This document shows, piece after piece, positions 37,111 to 46,940 of a DNA stretch of 64,000 nt (positions within the stretch are counted from its first letter, which is position 1; each line of letters begins with the position of its first letter). The notes under the pieces are model-generated. The model did not search any database and was not told where the DNA came from. It saw nothing but the letters and a program-made list of their open reading frames with translations. Where the stretch lies: the NCBI RefSeq assembly GCF_035270045.1, contig NZ_DATFIP010000058.1:9879-73878 (forward strand), in the 5' to 3' direction. Source of the stretch: Salibaculum sp035270045. Its GTDB lineage: Bacteria > Pseudomonadota > Alphaproteobacteria > Rhodobacterales > Rhodobacteraceae. Made by a program: the position numbers and the translations under genes.

Positions 37111-38312
37111 CCCGGTTCACGGTCGCAAGTTTCAATGTGAAGAACCTGATCGGACCTGACCGGGAATACTACGAGTTCCAGTCCTACACGCCCGAGGAAT
37201 ACGCCTGGAAAAAGGACTGGCTGGCCGACCAGGTGCTGACCATGGATGCCGATATTGTCGGCTTTCAGGAGGTTTTCGAAGAAGACGCCCTGCGCGATGT
37301 CGTTGCCGAGGCCGATTCCCGCGGCAATGCGATGAACGAGGCGGCCATACCGGATGCCTCCAAACGCTATCACCGCAAGGCGATCTTCCGAAAACTGGCG
37401 TATACGCCCTATACCGGGGCCGACCTGGCCTTTGCCCCCAACCTGGCGGACGCGGGCCCCGGCAAGCGCCGGCCCGGCGTCGCCATCCTGTCGCGCCTCG
37501 GCTTCACCGCGCCACCCGAGGTCATCCAGGACCTCGACGTGCCGCTTGATATCCCGTTCCAGCCCCTGCGCGGGCTGGAGGGCGAAGCCGGATCATTTAC
37601 CCTGAGCCGCCTGTCCCGCCCGATTCTGAAGGCCCGGATCGCGGTGGGCGGTGAAGTCATCACCGTGTTCAATTGCCACCTGAAATCCAAGCTGGGCGAA
37701 TACATCGTCCCGCCGGGTGCCGATTTCGCCCGCGAGGAAGTGCTGCCCAAGTATGACCCGCTGGGACGGGCCATGGGCAGCCTGCGCGCCGCGCTGCGGC
37801 GCATGGCCGAGGCCTGGGTGCTGCGCCGGGAAATCCTCAACGAACTGAACCATGGCAGGCCGGTCATGGTTCTTGGCGATTTCAACGATGGCGAAAACGC
37901 CGTCAGTTCGGAAATCATATCCGGCGAGGTGCCGTTCAAGAATTACAGCTGGATGCTGCGCCACGACGCCGAAAACCACGGCGACCGCTATTCGAAAGAG
38001 GAAAACGTCCAGATCACGGAAAGCGTCGAGCGCGTCCGCCTGCATTCGGCCGAGAAACTCTTCGTGCGCAAATCCAACCGCGACATGGTCTTCACCTCGG
38101 CCTTCGGCGGGGTCTTTGAATCCATCGACCAGATTTACATGTCGCGGCATTTCCACCCGGACTACAAGCGGCGTATCGGCGAGATGGAGTATTTCAGCGT
38201 GCTCAACGACCACCTGACGGACGGGTCGCACCCAGAGGCGCCCTACAACAAGCTGGCCTCCGATCATGGCCAGATCATCGCCCACATGCGCATCGGGGAC
38301 GACCCGGAATGA
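37107..38312 (+). CDS. Endonuclease/exonuclease/phosphatase (EEP) family protein
   Basis: A 401 aa protein with EEP-fold motifs: NVKNLIG at the start, a metal Glu in VGFQEVFEE, ITVFNCHLKSK, LGDFNDGENAV and the final ASDHGQIIAH with the catalytic Asp-His. There is no signal peptide. Substrate could be nucleic acid, phospholipid or inositol phosphate; the sequence does not decide. It overlaps the dehydratase and the next hydrolase by four bases each. Confidence 0.85.
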   Translation: MTRFTVASFNVKNLIGPDREYYEFQSYTPEEYAWKKDWLADQVLTMDADIVGFQEVFEEDALRDVVAEADSRGNAMNEAAIPDASKRYHRKAIFRKLAYTPYTGADLAFAPNLADAGPGKRRPGVAILSRLGFTAPPEVIQDLDVPLDIPFQPLRGLEGEAGSFTLSRLSRPILKARIAVGGEVITVFNCHLKSKLGEYIVPPGADFAREEVLPKYDPLGRAMGSLRAALRRMAEAWVLRREILNELNHGRPVMVLGDFNDGENAVSSEIISGEVPFKNYSWMLRHDAENHGDRYSKEENVQITESVERVRLHSAEKLFVRKSNRDMVFTSAFGGVFESIDQIYMSRHFHPDYKRRIGEMEYFSVLNDHLTDGSHPEAPYNKLASDHGQIIAHMRIGDDPE

Positions 38313-39094
38313 AAACGGGATCGGTCCCGCGTGACGGCTGCGAAATCCGTTACGAGATGGACGGCGACGGGCCCGACGTGGTGTTTGCCCATGCACTCGG
38401 CCTCGACCGGCATATCTGGGATGACGTGGCCTATCACCTGCCCGACCATCGCACGATCCGTCTCGACATGCGGGGCCACGGGCAGTCGGAGGCACCCGAT
38501 GGCCCCTACACGATGGGCGGGTTGATTGCCGATGCCGAGGCGGTCTGCGACGCGCTCGAGGTGCGCGACGCGGTCTTCGTCGGGAATTCGGTCGGCGGCA
38601 TGATCGGCCAGGGACTGGCTGTCAAGCGGCTGGACATGTTGCGCGGGCTAGTCCTGTCCAACAGTTCCGCCAAGTTCGGCCTGCCCGCGCAATGGCACGA
38701 CCGGGCCGCGCAGGTGCGCGACGCAGGGATGGCGGCAGTGGCCGACATGACGCTGGAAAAATGGTTCGGACCGAAAAACCGCGACGGCCCGGCGGCGACC
38801 TGGGCGCGCGAGCGGCTGCTGCTCTGTGACCCAGTGGGGTATGCCGGCTGTTGCGAAGCCATTGCAGGCACCGATTTCTATTCCCCCACCAGCGGGCTGC
38901 GCCTGCCAACACTGGGGATCGCGGGCGATCGCGACGGATCGACCCCGCCGGATCTCGTGCGAGAAACCACCGAGTTGATCCCGGGGGCAGAATTCACCTT
39001 GATGCGTGGATCGGGCCACCTGCCCTGCCTCGACGCGCCGTCGGATTTCGCCAAGCGTCTCCACGGATTCTTCCGCGGTATCGGCCACGTCTGA
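38309..39094 (+). CDS. Alpha/beta hydrolase, 3-oxoadipate enol-lactonase-like
   Basis: A 261 aa alpha/beta hydrolase: HALGLDRHIWDDV, RLDMRGHGQSEAP, nucleophile elbow GNSVGGMIG near residue 93, Asp in AGDRDGSTPPD and His in GSGHLPCLDAP. The layout and length match PcaD-type enol-lactonases, but no other protocatechuate genes are near, so a different ester or lactone is likely. Last gene of the overlapping operon, four bases shared with the EEP gene. Confidence 0.85.
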   Translation: MKTGSVPRDGCEIRYEMDGDGPDVVFAHALGLDRHIWDDVAYHLPDHRTIRLDMRGHGQSEAPDGPYTMGGLIADAEAVCDALEVRDAVFVGNSVGGMIGQGLAVKRLDMLRGLVLSNSSAKFGLPAQWHDRAAQVRDAGMAAVADMTLEKWFGPKNRDGPAATWARERLLLCDPVGYAGCCEAIAGTDFYSPTSGLRLPTLGIAGDRDGSTPPDLVRETTELIPGAEFTLMRGSGHLPCLDAPSDFAKRLHGFFRGIGHV

Positions 39095-39140
39095 CCTGTC
39101 GAGGCTTCCCGGCCCGCCCGGTTCCGGATAAAAACCTCGC

Positions 39141-40364
39141 ATGCATCCCGCCCAGCGCCGCCGCGCTTTCACCTTCATTTTAATCACGCTGGTGATAGAT
39201 GCCATGGGCATCGGCCTGATCCTGCCCGTCCTGCCTGACCTGATCGCCGAGCTGAACGGATCAGGCATCGGCGCGGCAGCGGTCTGGGGCGGTATCCTGA
39301 CCACCAGCTTCGCGGTGATGCAGTTTCTCTTTGGCCCGGTCCTGGGCTCGCTTTCCGACCGTTACGGGCGCCGGCCGATCATCCTGACCGCGCTCTTCGT
39401 CATGGGGGTGGACTACCTCATCATGGCCTCGGCCCAAACGATCTGGCTGCTGCTTTTTGGACGCATCATAGCCGGGATCACCGCCGCGACCATGTCCACG
39501 GCCAGTGCGGCCATCGCAGACATGTCGCCGCCGGAACAGAAAAGTACCAACTTCGGCCTGGTCGGCGCGGCCTTTGGCGTGGGCTTCGTGCTGGGTCCGA
39601 TCATCGGCGGGCTGCTGGGAGAACTGGGCGTGCGCGCGCCGTTCTATGCCGCCGCCGCGCTGGCGGGAGCCAACCTGGTTTTCGGCATCATCGTGCTGCC
39701 AGAAACTGTCACGAATGCCATTCGCCGGCCATTCCATCTCGGCCGCGCCAATCCGTTCGGGGCGTTTCGCAAGGTGGCCGAACTGGACGGCGTGCGGCGG
39801 CTGTTGTTCCTGTTCTTCACCTACGAGTTCGCCTTCATCGTCTACCCCGCGATCTGGGCCTATTTCACCAAGGCCCGGTTCGACTGGACGCCAGGCATGG
39901 TCGGGTTGTCGCTGGCGTTCTTCGGGATCGGGATGGCCATCGTGCAGGGCGCCCTGATGGGGCCGATCCTGCGCCGCTTCGGGGAACGCGCAACTATTAC
40001 CTACGGGCTGGTGTTCAACCTGTCGGCCTTCGTCGTTCTGACGCTGATCGGCAACGGCTGGCTGGCCCTGGCCTTCATCCCGCTGACATCGCTGGGGGCG
40101 GTGGTCACGCCCGCATTGCAGGGCAGAATGAGCCGCATCGCCGCCGACAACCAGCAGGGGGAATTGCAGGGTGTCATCGCCTCGGTCAAGTCGCTGGCGC
40201 AGATCCTCTCGCCGCTGGTAATGACCCAGATCTTCTGGGCGGCCACGGACCGCGGCGCGCTGAACCTGCCCGGCGCGCCCTTCCTGCTGTCAGCCGCGCT
40301 GATGCTGGTCTGCCTGATCGTCTTTCTTGCACCCGTTCGGCGGACCCCAACACCCGCCGCGTGA
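39141..40364 (+). CDS. MFS transporter, TCR/Tet-type drug exporter family
   Basis: A 407 aa twelve-helix inner-membrane protein. Motif A GSLSDRYGRRP lies in loop 2-3, and GFVLGPIIGGLLGELG matches antiporter motif C of drug/proton exporters. The overall pattern resembles TetA(A)-type tetracycline exporters and their many chromosomal relatives in marine bacteria, which need not confer resistance. It is 46 bases after the operon end; no TetR gene is adjacent. Confidence 0.88.
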   Translation: MHPAQRRRAFTFILITLVIDAMGIGLILPVLPDLIAELNGSGIGAAAVWGGILTTSFAVMQFLFGPVLGSLSDRYGRRPIILTALFVMGVDYLIMASAQTIWLLLFGRIIAGITAATMSTASAAIADMSPPEQKSTNFGLVGAAFGVGFVLGPIIGGLLGELGVRAPFYAAAALAGANLVFGIIVLPETVTNAIRRPFHLGRANPFGAFRKVAELDGVRRLLFLFFTYEFAFIVYPAIWAYFTKARFDWTPGMVGLSLAFFGIGMAIVQGALMGPILRRFGERATITYGLVFNLSAFVVLTLIGNGWLALAFIPLTSLGAVVTPALQGRMSRIAADNQQGELQGVIASVKSLAQILSPLVMTQIFWAATDRGALNLPGAPFLLSAALMLVCLIVFLAPVRRTPTPAA

Positions 40365-40447
40365 GTGTCGTTTTTCAGGCTTGCGGCGAGCGCGGACTGC
40401 GACCAACCTGACCCGATGGCACCAACGGGAGGGGAGGCCCGAGGCCA

Positions 40448-41536
40448 ATGACACGTATAAGGGCCGCCGTCTGTCACGACTTCGGCGCACCGCTGCAGGT
40501 GGAAGAGATCGAGATCCGCCCGCCCCGGGGCCGCGAGGTCGAGGTCACGCTTGCCGCCTGCGCGGTCTGCCATTCGGATATCTCCTTCGCCGAAGGGGCC
40601 TGGGGCGGGACGCTTCCGGCCGTCTACGGGCACGAGGCGGCGGGCATCGTCACAGCACTGGGTGAAGGCGCGCGCGGGCTCGCGGTCGGCGATCGCGTGG
40701 TCGTGACCCTGATCCGGGCCTGCGGACAGTGCCCCAGCTGCGCCAAGGCCCGACCCACCGATTGTGAAACGCCGCAGGACGGCCACCACGACCCTATCAC
40801 CACGGCCGGGGGCGGCCGCCTGCACCAGGCCATGGCCTGCGGCGGCTTCGCCGAGAAGGTCGTGGTCGATGCCAGCCAGGTCGTGACATTGCCCAATGGG
40901 ATCGCCCTCGACGTGGCCGCGCTGGTGGCCTGCGGCGTGATCACCGGGGTTGGCGCCGTGGTCAACGCCGCGCGTCTGCGCCCCGGCCAGGACGCGGTGG
41001 TCATCGGCGCCGGTGGCGTCGGCCTCAACGCGATCCAGGGGGCCCGTATCGCGGGGGCACGTCGCATCGTGGCCGTGGACATGACCGAAGAGAAACTGGA
41101 AACCGCCCGCGCCTTCGGCGCCACCCATGGGGTTCTGGCCACCGGCGAGACGCCATGGCGCGATGCCCAGGCCGCCCTGGGGCGCGGGGCCGACGCGGTG
41201 CTGGTCACCGTCGGCGCGGCGGCAGCCTATGACAGCGCACCGCACTACCTTGCCCGGGGCGGCAAGATCATCGTGGTCGGAATGCCCGCCACCGGGGCCG
41301 TCTCGACCTACGAGGCCGCGATGGTCGCCGGGTCAGGACAATCCCTGGTCGGGTCCAAGATGGGCGACGTGGTGATCGCCCGCGACATTCCCTGGATCGT
41401 GGACCTGTATCTTCAGGGCCGCCTGAAACTGGACGAACTGATCTCGCGCCGTTACCCGCTGGAACGCATCAACGAGGCTATCACCGACACCAAGTCGGGC
41501 GCAGCGAAACGCAACGTGATCGTGTTCGACCGATGA
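40448..41536 (+). CDS. Zinc-dependent alcohol dehydrogenase (MDR superfamily)
   Basis: A 362 aa medium-chain dehydrogenase. Catalytic zinc ligands Cys41 (CHSD) and His62-Glu63 (GHE) and the structural zinc set Cys92, Cys95, Cys98, Cys106 are all present; the nucleotide site is VIGAGGVGLNAIQG. It resembles class III/aryl-alcohol type enzymes. GGGAGG-like sequence precedes the ATG. It overlaps the enolase-superfamily gene by four bases, so both should act in one sugar acid or alcohol pathway. Confidence 0.9.
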   Translation: MTRIRAAVCHDFGAPLQVEEIEIRPPRGREVEVTLAACAVCHSDISFAEGAWGGTLPAVYGHEAAGIVTALGEGARGLAVGDRVVVTLIRACGQCPSCAKARPTDCETPQDGHHDPITTAGGGRLHQAMACGGFAEKVVVDASQVVTLPNGIALDVAALVACGVITGVGAVVNAARLRPGQDAVVIGAGGVGLNAIQGARIAGARRIVAVDMTEEKLETARAFGATHGVLATGETPWRDAQAALGRGADAVLVTVGAAAAYDSAPHYLARGGKIIVVGMPATGAVSTYEAAMVAGSGQSLVGSKMGDVVIARDIPWIVDLYLQGRLKLDELISRRYPLERINEAITDTKSGAAKRNVIVFDR

Positions 41537-42768
41537 AGCTGCAGGACCTCGACATCATCGTCACGGCGCCGCCGGCCCCGGGCTGGGGCGGGCGCTACTG
41601 GACCCTGGTAAAGGTCACGACGGACACCGGGATCACGGGATGGGGCGAATGCTACGCCAGCAGCGTCGGGCCCGACGCCATGCGCGCCGTCATCCGCGAT
41701 GTCTTCGCACGCCACATGGCCGGCGAATCCCCCGAGAACATCGAGCTCATGTTCCGCCGTGTCTACTCGACGGGCTTCACCCAGCGCCCCGATCCGACTG
41801 TCATGGGTGCCTGGTCGGGGCTTGAAATCGCCTGCTGGGACATCCTCGGCAAGGACCGCGACCGCCCGGTCCACGCGCTGATCGGCGGACGGGTCAATGA
41901 CCGTATCCGCGCCTACAGCTATCTCTACCCCCGCCCCGATCATCCACTGCCCGACTTCTGGGGCAGCGCGGACATGGCGGCCGAAGTCGCGGTGGACCTT
42001 GTGGACAAGGGGTATACGGCGGTCAAATTCGACCCCGCCGGGCCATACACCATCCGCGGCGGGCACCAACCGAGCCTGCATGACATCGAGACCTCGGTCG
42101 CCTTCTGCAGGGCCATCCGCGCAGCTGTCGGTCCCCGCGCCGACCTCTTGTTCGGCACCCATGGGCAGTTTTCGACATCCGGTGCGATCCGCATGGGGCA
42201 GGCTATCGACCCCTACCAGGCGCTCTGGTTCGAGGAACCGATCCCGCCCGACACGCCCGGGGAAATCGCCAGGGTCGCCGCCGCCGTGCGCACACCCATT
42301 TCGACCGGAGAGCGGTTGACGACCCGGGTGGAATTCCACGCCGCGCTGCAGGCCGGCGTCTCCATTCTGCAACCGGCACTGGGGCGCGCAGGCGGCATCT
42401 GGGAGTCCCGCAAGATCGCCGCACTGGCCGAGGTTTACAACGCCCAGGTGGCGCCGCATCTCTATGCCGGGCCGGTGGAATGGGCGGCCAACCTGCAGCT
42501 TTGCGCGACCATCCCGAACCTGCTCTTGGCAGAAACCATAGAGACACCATACCACGACGCACTGATCCGCTCCACGATCCGGGTGGAGGACGGCCATGTC
42601 CGCCCACCCGAGGCGCCCGGACTGGGCATCGAAGTGGACGAGGCACTTGCCCGAGCCCACCCCTACACCGGCACGGGCCTGCACCTGGAGATGCAGGAGG
42701 CTCCCGTGTGCCATGACCAGCCGAACCTGTTTGCCGGCGGGGCGCCGCCCGAGGACAGTGGCGCGTGA
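41533..42768 (+). CDS. Enolase-superfamily protein (mandelate racemase/muconate lactonizing type)
   Basis: A 411 aa TIM-barrel enzyme with an N-terminal capping domain (TGITGWGECYAS). Barrel motifs: Lys in YTAVKFDPAG, FEEPIPPD and TGERLTT carrying metal-ligand Glu, and APHLYAGP with a His base. The segment that normally holds the first metal Asp reads FGTHGQFS, a feature of a subgroup near galactonate dehydratases. The likely reaction is dehydration or racemisation of an acid sugar; substrate unknown. Coupled to the alcohol dehydrogenase. Confidence 0.85.
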   Translation: MKLQDLDIIVTAPPAPGWGGRYWTLVKVTTDTGITGWGECYASSVGPDAMRAVIRDVFARHMAGESPENIELMFRRVYSTGFTQRPDPTVMGAWSGLEIACWDILGKDRDRPVHALIGGRVNDRIRAYSYLYPRPDHPLPDFWGSADMAAEVAVDLVDKGYTAVKFDPAGPYTIRGGHQPSLHDIETSVAFCRAIRAAVGPRADLLFGTHGQFSTSGAIRMGQAIDPYQALWFEEPIPPDTPGEIARVAAAVRTPISTGERLTTRVEFHAALQAGVSILQPALGRAGGIWESRKIAALAEVYNAQVAPHLYAGPVEWAANLQLCATIPNLLLAETIETPYHDALIRSTIRVEDGHVRPPEAPGLGIEVDEALARAHPYTGTGLHLEMQEAPVCHDQPNLFAGGAPPEDSGA

Positions 42769-42820
42769 CTGGCCCGCCCATGAGGTTACCTGTTCACGGC
42801 GCGTGCGTCAGGATTTGCCC

Positions 42821-43486
42821 ATGACGGGCCAGCTTCGCCCCCTGCGCCGCCTTGCTGCCAATATCACCGGCCACGGCATCGCGCTTTTGGCGCGGCTGAT
42901 CACGGCGGTGCGTGCCGAGTGGCGGGGGGCGGACCCTGTGCCGCGCCAGCGGGTCTATTACGCAAACCACGTCAGCAACGCGGACATGCCCATGATCTGG
43001 GCGGTTCTGCCGCCGAACCTGCGCCGCCATGTCCGGCCCGTGGCCGCCGCCGACTACTGGCTCAAGACACCGCTGCGCGCCTTCGTCGGTCCCGAGGTCT
43101 TCAACTGCGTGCTGGTCGACCGCCGCCCCGACCGTGATGGCAGCACCGGCGACCCGCTGGACAACATCCTGGCCGCGCTGAATGACGGCGCCTCGCTGAT
43201 CCTGTTTCCAGAGGGCAACCGCAACATGACCGAAGACCCCTTGCTTCCCTTCAAGGCCGGGCTCTACAACATCGCGCGCGCCTGTCCGCAAGTGGACCTC
43301 GTGCCCACCTGGGTCGCGAATCTCACCGAGGTGATGCCCAAGGGCGAGGTGATCCCCCTGCCGCTGATGACCACCGTCATCTTCGGAGAACCCGTCCATT
43401 TGCAAGAGGGCGAGGACAAGGACGCCTTCCTCGAGCGCGCCGCCCGGGCGCTGGTCCAACTCAAGCCCGAGGATCATGCACCGTGA
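42821..43486 (+). CDS. 1-acyl-glycerol-3-phosphate acyltransferase family (PlsC-like)
   Basis: A 221 aa acyltransferase with the NHxxxxD motif as YYANHVSNADMPM (near residue 46) and FPEGNRN later. The family acylates lysophosphatidic acid or similar lipids at the membrane. The ATG at 42821 gives normal length; the longer frame overlaps the previous gene. Its stop overlaps the CdsA-like start by four bases, so phosphatidic acid made here may pass to the next enzyme. Confidence 0.88.
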   Translation: MTGQLRPLRRLAANITGHGIALLARLITAVRAEWRGADPVPRQRVYYANHVSNADMPMIWAVLPPNLRRHVRPVAAADYWLKTPLRAFVGPEVFNCVLVDRRPDRDGSTGDPLDNILAALNDGASLILFPEGNRNMTEDPLLPFKAGLYNIARACPQVDLVPTWVANLTEVMPKGEVIPLPLMTTVIFGEPVHLQEGEDKDAFLERAARALVQLKPEDHAP

Positions 43487-44430
43487 CATCGACCAGGCTG
43501 GACATCATGCTGCTGTTCCTGGGCACCTGCGGACTGCTGCTGGTCCTGACGATGATCGGCGAGGGCCTGCGCGCGCGTTATGCGCCCGGCGGCGACAACC
43601 CCGAGATCGAGACCTACATGACCCGTGTCCACAGCTGGTGGGCCATGGTCCTGCTGGTCTCGCTGGCGCTGCTGACCGGCAAGGTCGGGGTGCTGGTGCT
43701 GTTCGGCTTTGCCTCTCTCGCGGCGCTGCGCGAATTCCTGACCCTGACCTACAAGCGGCAGGCCGATCACACGACCCTGGCGCTGGCCTTCTACGTGGTG
43801 CTGCCGCTTCAATATGTCTTCGTGGGACTGGGCTGGCAGGGACTCTACACGGTGTTCATCCCGGTCTACGCCTTCCTGCTTCTGCCCGTTTTCACGGCCC
43901 TGAGGGGCGACGCGGACCGTTTCCTGGCGCGGGTGGCGGAAACCCAGTGGGGGCTGATGATCGCCGTCTACTGTGCCAGCCACGTTCCGGCCCTGTTGAA
44001 ATTGCAGTTCGACGGGGTCGCAATGGACCGCGGCGTACTGCTGATCGCCTTTCTGGTGATGGTGGTGCAGTTCGGTGACCTTCTGGATTTCTTCTTCGGC
44101 CGCCGCATCGGGCGGACAAGGATCGTTCCGGACCTTTCGCCGCGCACCTGGGAGGGCCTGGTCTGCGGAACTGCCAGTGCCATGCTGATCGGCGCGGCGC
44201 TGGCATGGCTCACGCCCTTTGGTGTGCCCGGCGCCATGCTCATGGCCGGGGCAGCATCGCTGTCGGGACATTTCGGCGCGCTGGTCTTTGCCGCCATCAA
44301 GCGCGACAAGGGTGTCAAGGACTGGTCGCACCTGATCCCCGGCCAGGGCGGTGTGCTCAACCAGCTCGACTCGGTACTTTTCGCCGCACCGGTTTTCTAT
44401 CACCTCACTCATCTGGTCTGGGCCGTTTGA
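43483..44430 (+). CDS. Phosphatidate cytidylyltransferase family protein (CdsA-like)
   Basis: A 315 aa integral membrane protein with about eight helices. The C-terminal CDP-DAG synthase signature region is visible as SGHFGALVFAAIKRDKGVKD, followed by HLIPGQGGVLNQLDSVLFAAP, given here as HLIPGQGGVLNQLDS, which contains the catalytic Asp. It makes CDP-diacylglycerol from phosphatidate and CTP. The pairing with a PlsC-like gene suggests a dedicated lipid step or a second CdsA rather than the housekeeping copy. Confidence 0.9.
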   Translation: MTSTRLDIMLLFLGTCGLLLVLTMIGEGLRARYAPGGDNPEIETYMTRVHSWWAMVLLVSLALLTGKVGVLVLFGFASLAALREFLTLTYKRQADHTTLALAFYVVLPLQYVFVGLGWQGLYTVFIPVYAFLLLPVFTALRGDADRFLARVAETQWGLMIAVYCASHVPALLKLQFDGVAMDRGVLLIAFLVMVVQFGDLLDFFFGRRIGRTRIVPDLSPRTWEGLVCGTASAMLIGAALAWLTPFGVPGAMLMAGAASLSGHFGALVFAAIKRDKGVKDWSHLIPGQGGVLNQLDSVLFAAPVFYHLTHLVWAV

Positions 44431-44615
44431 GGAACGCCCCGGGGCCGCATTCCCAGCGCCAGGCAAGAAACACCCTTTGCCTTTCCAGAAGGATGACGCC
44501 GTATTTCCGGATGTCCACGGCATCGTCCTCTGCTAGAACTGCGGGGCAAATCCACCCTGTGCACGACCGTATACCGCGCGCCGGTCCGGTCGCGGCCCAT
44601 GACGCGGGAACGACC

Positions 44616-46781
44616 ATGTCCAATTCGCCAACCTCTGAACAGATGACCGAAACCGCCGGATTGCGGATCGACGCGGACCTAAAGCAGTTCGTCGAAACCG
44701 AGGTTCTGCCCGGCCTCGACATCGACGCCGACCGGCTGTGGTCGGGCCTGTCTGCGCTTGTACACGATTTCAGCCCGCAAAACCGGGCCCTGCTAGACAA
44801 GCGCGACCTGATCCAGAGCCAGATCGATGACTGGCACAAGTCGCATCGTCACGGCGCCCATGACGGCGTCGCCTACAAGGCGTTCCTCGAAGAGATCGGC
44901 TATCTCGTCCCCGAGGGCGCCGATTTCGAGATCGAGACCGAGAACACCGACCCCGAGATCGCACGGATACCCGGCCCACAGTTGGTTGTGCCCGCAACCA
45001 ATGCACGTTTCGCGCTGAATGCCGCCAATGCCCGCTGGGGCAGTCTTTATGACAGCCTCTACGGCACCGACGCCATGGGCGGCCCGCCGCCCGCCGGCGG
45101 CTTCGATGACGGGCGCGGTGCGCGCGTCGTGGCCCGGGCTGCAGTCTTCCTGGATGAGGTTTTCCCGATCACCGGGAGCAGCCACGCCAAGGCGACCAGC
45201 TACACGGTCAAGAACGGCACGCTGATGATCGACGGCTCAGGCCTGATCACGCCCGAGGCCTTTGCCGGCCATACCGGTGGCGCCGATGCGCCAGACACCA
45301 TTCTTTTGCGCAATAACGGCCTGCACGTGGAACTGGTCTTCGATCGGACCCACCCGATCGGCAAGACGACACCCTCTGGGCTGGCCGATGTTCGGATGGA
45401 ATCGGCGATCTCGGCCATCATCGACTGCGAGGATTCGGTGGCCTGCGTCGATGCCGAGGACAAGATTCTTGCCTATCGCACCTGGCTTGGCCTGATGCGC
45501 GGCGACCTGGAGGAGACCTTCGACAAGGGCGGCAAGACCATGACCCGTCGCTTGAACCCCGACCGCCGCTATACCGCGCGGGACGGATCGGCCCAGGCGG
45601 TCAAGGGCCGCGCACTTCTGCTGGTGCGCAATGTCGGCCACCTGATGACCAATCCCGCGATCCTTGACGGCGAGGGGGAAGAGGTATTCGAGGGGCTGAT
45701 GGACGCCATGCTCACCGTGCTGATTGCGATGCATGATCTGAGCAAGACGAGCGACCCGCGCAATTCGACCTGCCGGTCGGTCTACGTCGTCAAACCCAAG
45801 ATGCACGGCCCCGAAGAGGTCGCGTTTTCGGATGCGATCTTCACCAAGGTCGAAGACGTGCTGGGCCTGCCCCGCTACACCGTCAAACTTGGTGTAATGG
45901 ACGAGGAACGGCGCACCAGCGTGAACCTCAAGGAATGCATCCGCGCGGCGAAACACCGGGTCTGTTTCATCAATACCGGCTTTCTCGACCGGACCGGGGA
46001 CGAAATCCATACCTCGATGGAGGCCGGCCCCTTCAGCCGCAAGGACTTCATCAAGCGCAAGGGCTGGATCACCGCCTACGAGAACCAGAACGTCGATATC
46101 GGGCTGGAATGCGGGTTTTCGGGCACGGCCCAGATCGGCAAGGGCATGTGGGCGGCGCCGGACCGTATGGCCGGCATGCTCGAACAGAAGATCGAGCATC
46201 CGCGCGCTGGTGCCAATTGCGCCTGGGTGCCCTCGCCCACGGCCGCCACGCTGCACGCCACCCATTACCACAAGGTCGACGTGATGGCCGTGCAGGATCA
46301 GCTGGCCAAGGGCGGACGCCGTGCCTATGTCGAGGCGCTGCTGGATATTCCGCTGGCCTCCTACCGCAAGTGGACGAAAGACCAGATCCGCCGCGAAGTC
46401 GAGAACAATGCCCAGGGCATCCTGGGCTACGTCGTGCGCTGGATCGACCAGGGGGTGGGCTGTTCCAAGGTACCCGACATCAACGATGTGGGCCTGATGG
46501 AAGACCGCGCGACCTGCCGCATCTCGGCCCAGCACATCACCAACTGGCTGCATCACGACGTTGTCAGCCAGGAAGAGGTGATGGGGATCATGCAGAACAT
46601 GGCCCGCGTGGTGGACCGACAGAATGCGGGCGACCCGAATTACCGCCCCATGGCGCCGGGGTTCGACGGGATCGCGTTCCAGGCGGCCTGCGACCTGGTC
46701 TTCCTGGGCCGCGAACAGCCTTCGGGCTACACCGAGCCGGTACTGCACAAGCGGCGGCTGGAACTGAAGGCGCAGTCCTGA
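44616..46781 (+). CDS. glcB: Malate synthase G
   Basis: Condenses glyoxylate with acetyl-CoA to malate. The 721 aa length and single-polypeptide design match the monomeric G isoform. Family segments seen are LDRTGDEIHTSMEAGPF, MWAAPDRMAGMLEQK, HPRAGANCAWVPSPTAATLHA, given as HPRAGANCAWVPSPTA, and GVGCSKVPDINDVGLMEDRA, given as GVGCSKVPDINDV. The ATG at 44616 (MSNSPTSEQ) is chosen; 44643 is an alternative. It opens the glyoxylate-related block; a terminator follows directly. Confidence 0.96.
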   Translation: MSNSPTSEQMTETAGLRIDADLKQFVETEVLPGLDIDADRLWSGLSALVHDFSPQNRALLDKRDLIQSQIDDWHKSHRHGAHDGVAYKAFLEEIGYLVPEGADFEIETENTDPEIARIPGPQLVVPATNARFALNAANARWGSLYDSLYGTDAMGGPPPAGGFDDGRGARVVARAAVFLDEVFPITGSSHAKATSYTVKNGTLMIDGSGLITPEAFAGHTGGADAPDTILLRNNGLHVELVFDRTHPIGKTTPSGLADVRMESAISAIIDCEDSVACVDAEDKILAYRTWLGLMRGDLEETFDKGGKTMTRRLNPDRRYTARDGSAQAVKGRALLLVRNVGHLMTNPAILDGEGEEVFEGLMDAMLTVLIAMHDLSKTSDPRNSTCRSVYVVKPKMHGPEEVAFSDAIFTKVEDVLGLPRYTVKLGVMDEERRTSVNLKECIRAAKHRVCFINTGFLDRTGDEIHTSMEAGPFSRKDFIKRKGWITAYENQNVDIGLECGFSGTAQIGKGMWAAPDRMAGMLEQKIEHPRAGANCAWVPSPTAATLHATHYHKVDVMAVQDQLAKGGRRAYVEALLDIPLASYRKWTKDQIRREVENNAQGILGYVVRWIDQGVGCSKVPDINDVGLMEDRATCRISAQHITNWLHHDVVSQEEVMGIMQNMARVVDRQNAGDPNYRPMAPGFDGIAFQAACDLVFLGREQPSGYTEPVLHKRRLELKAQS

Positions 46782-46787
46782 TCGGGG

Positions 46788-46817
46788 AACGGCGGAGGCA
46801 CCCGCCGTTTTCTTTTC
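46788..46817 (+). terminator. Rho-independent terminator after glcB
   Basis: AACGGCGG and CCGCCGTT form a perfect 8-bp stem with a 6-base loop, followed by TTCTTTTC. It begins seven bases past the glcB stop, separating it from allE. Confidence 0.85.
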
Positions 46818-46940
46818 GTGGATGCGAATGGCGAGCATTATCAAGCGATTTGGAAAAGTGTTGTCTGGCGGTGGCCTGTGGCTTCGGCCCCCTCGGCGGC
46901 GCATAGTGCCAGTACGACACAGCCGGTTGCAGGAGCCTCG

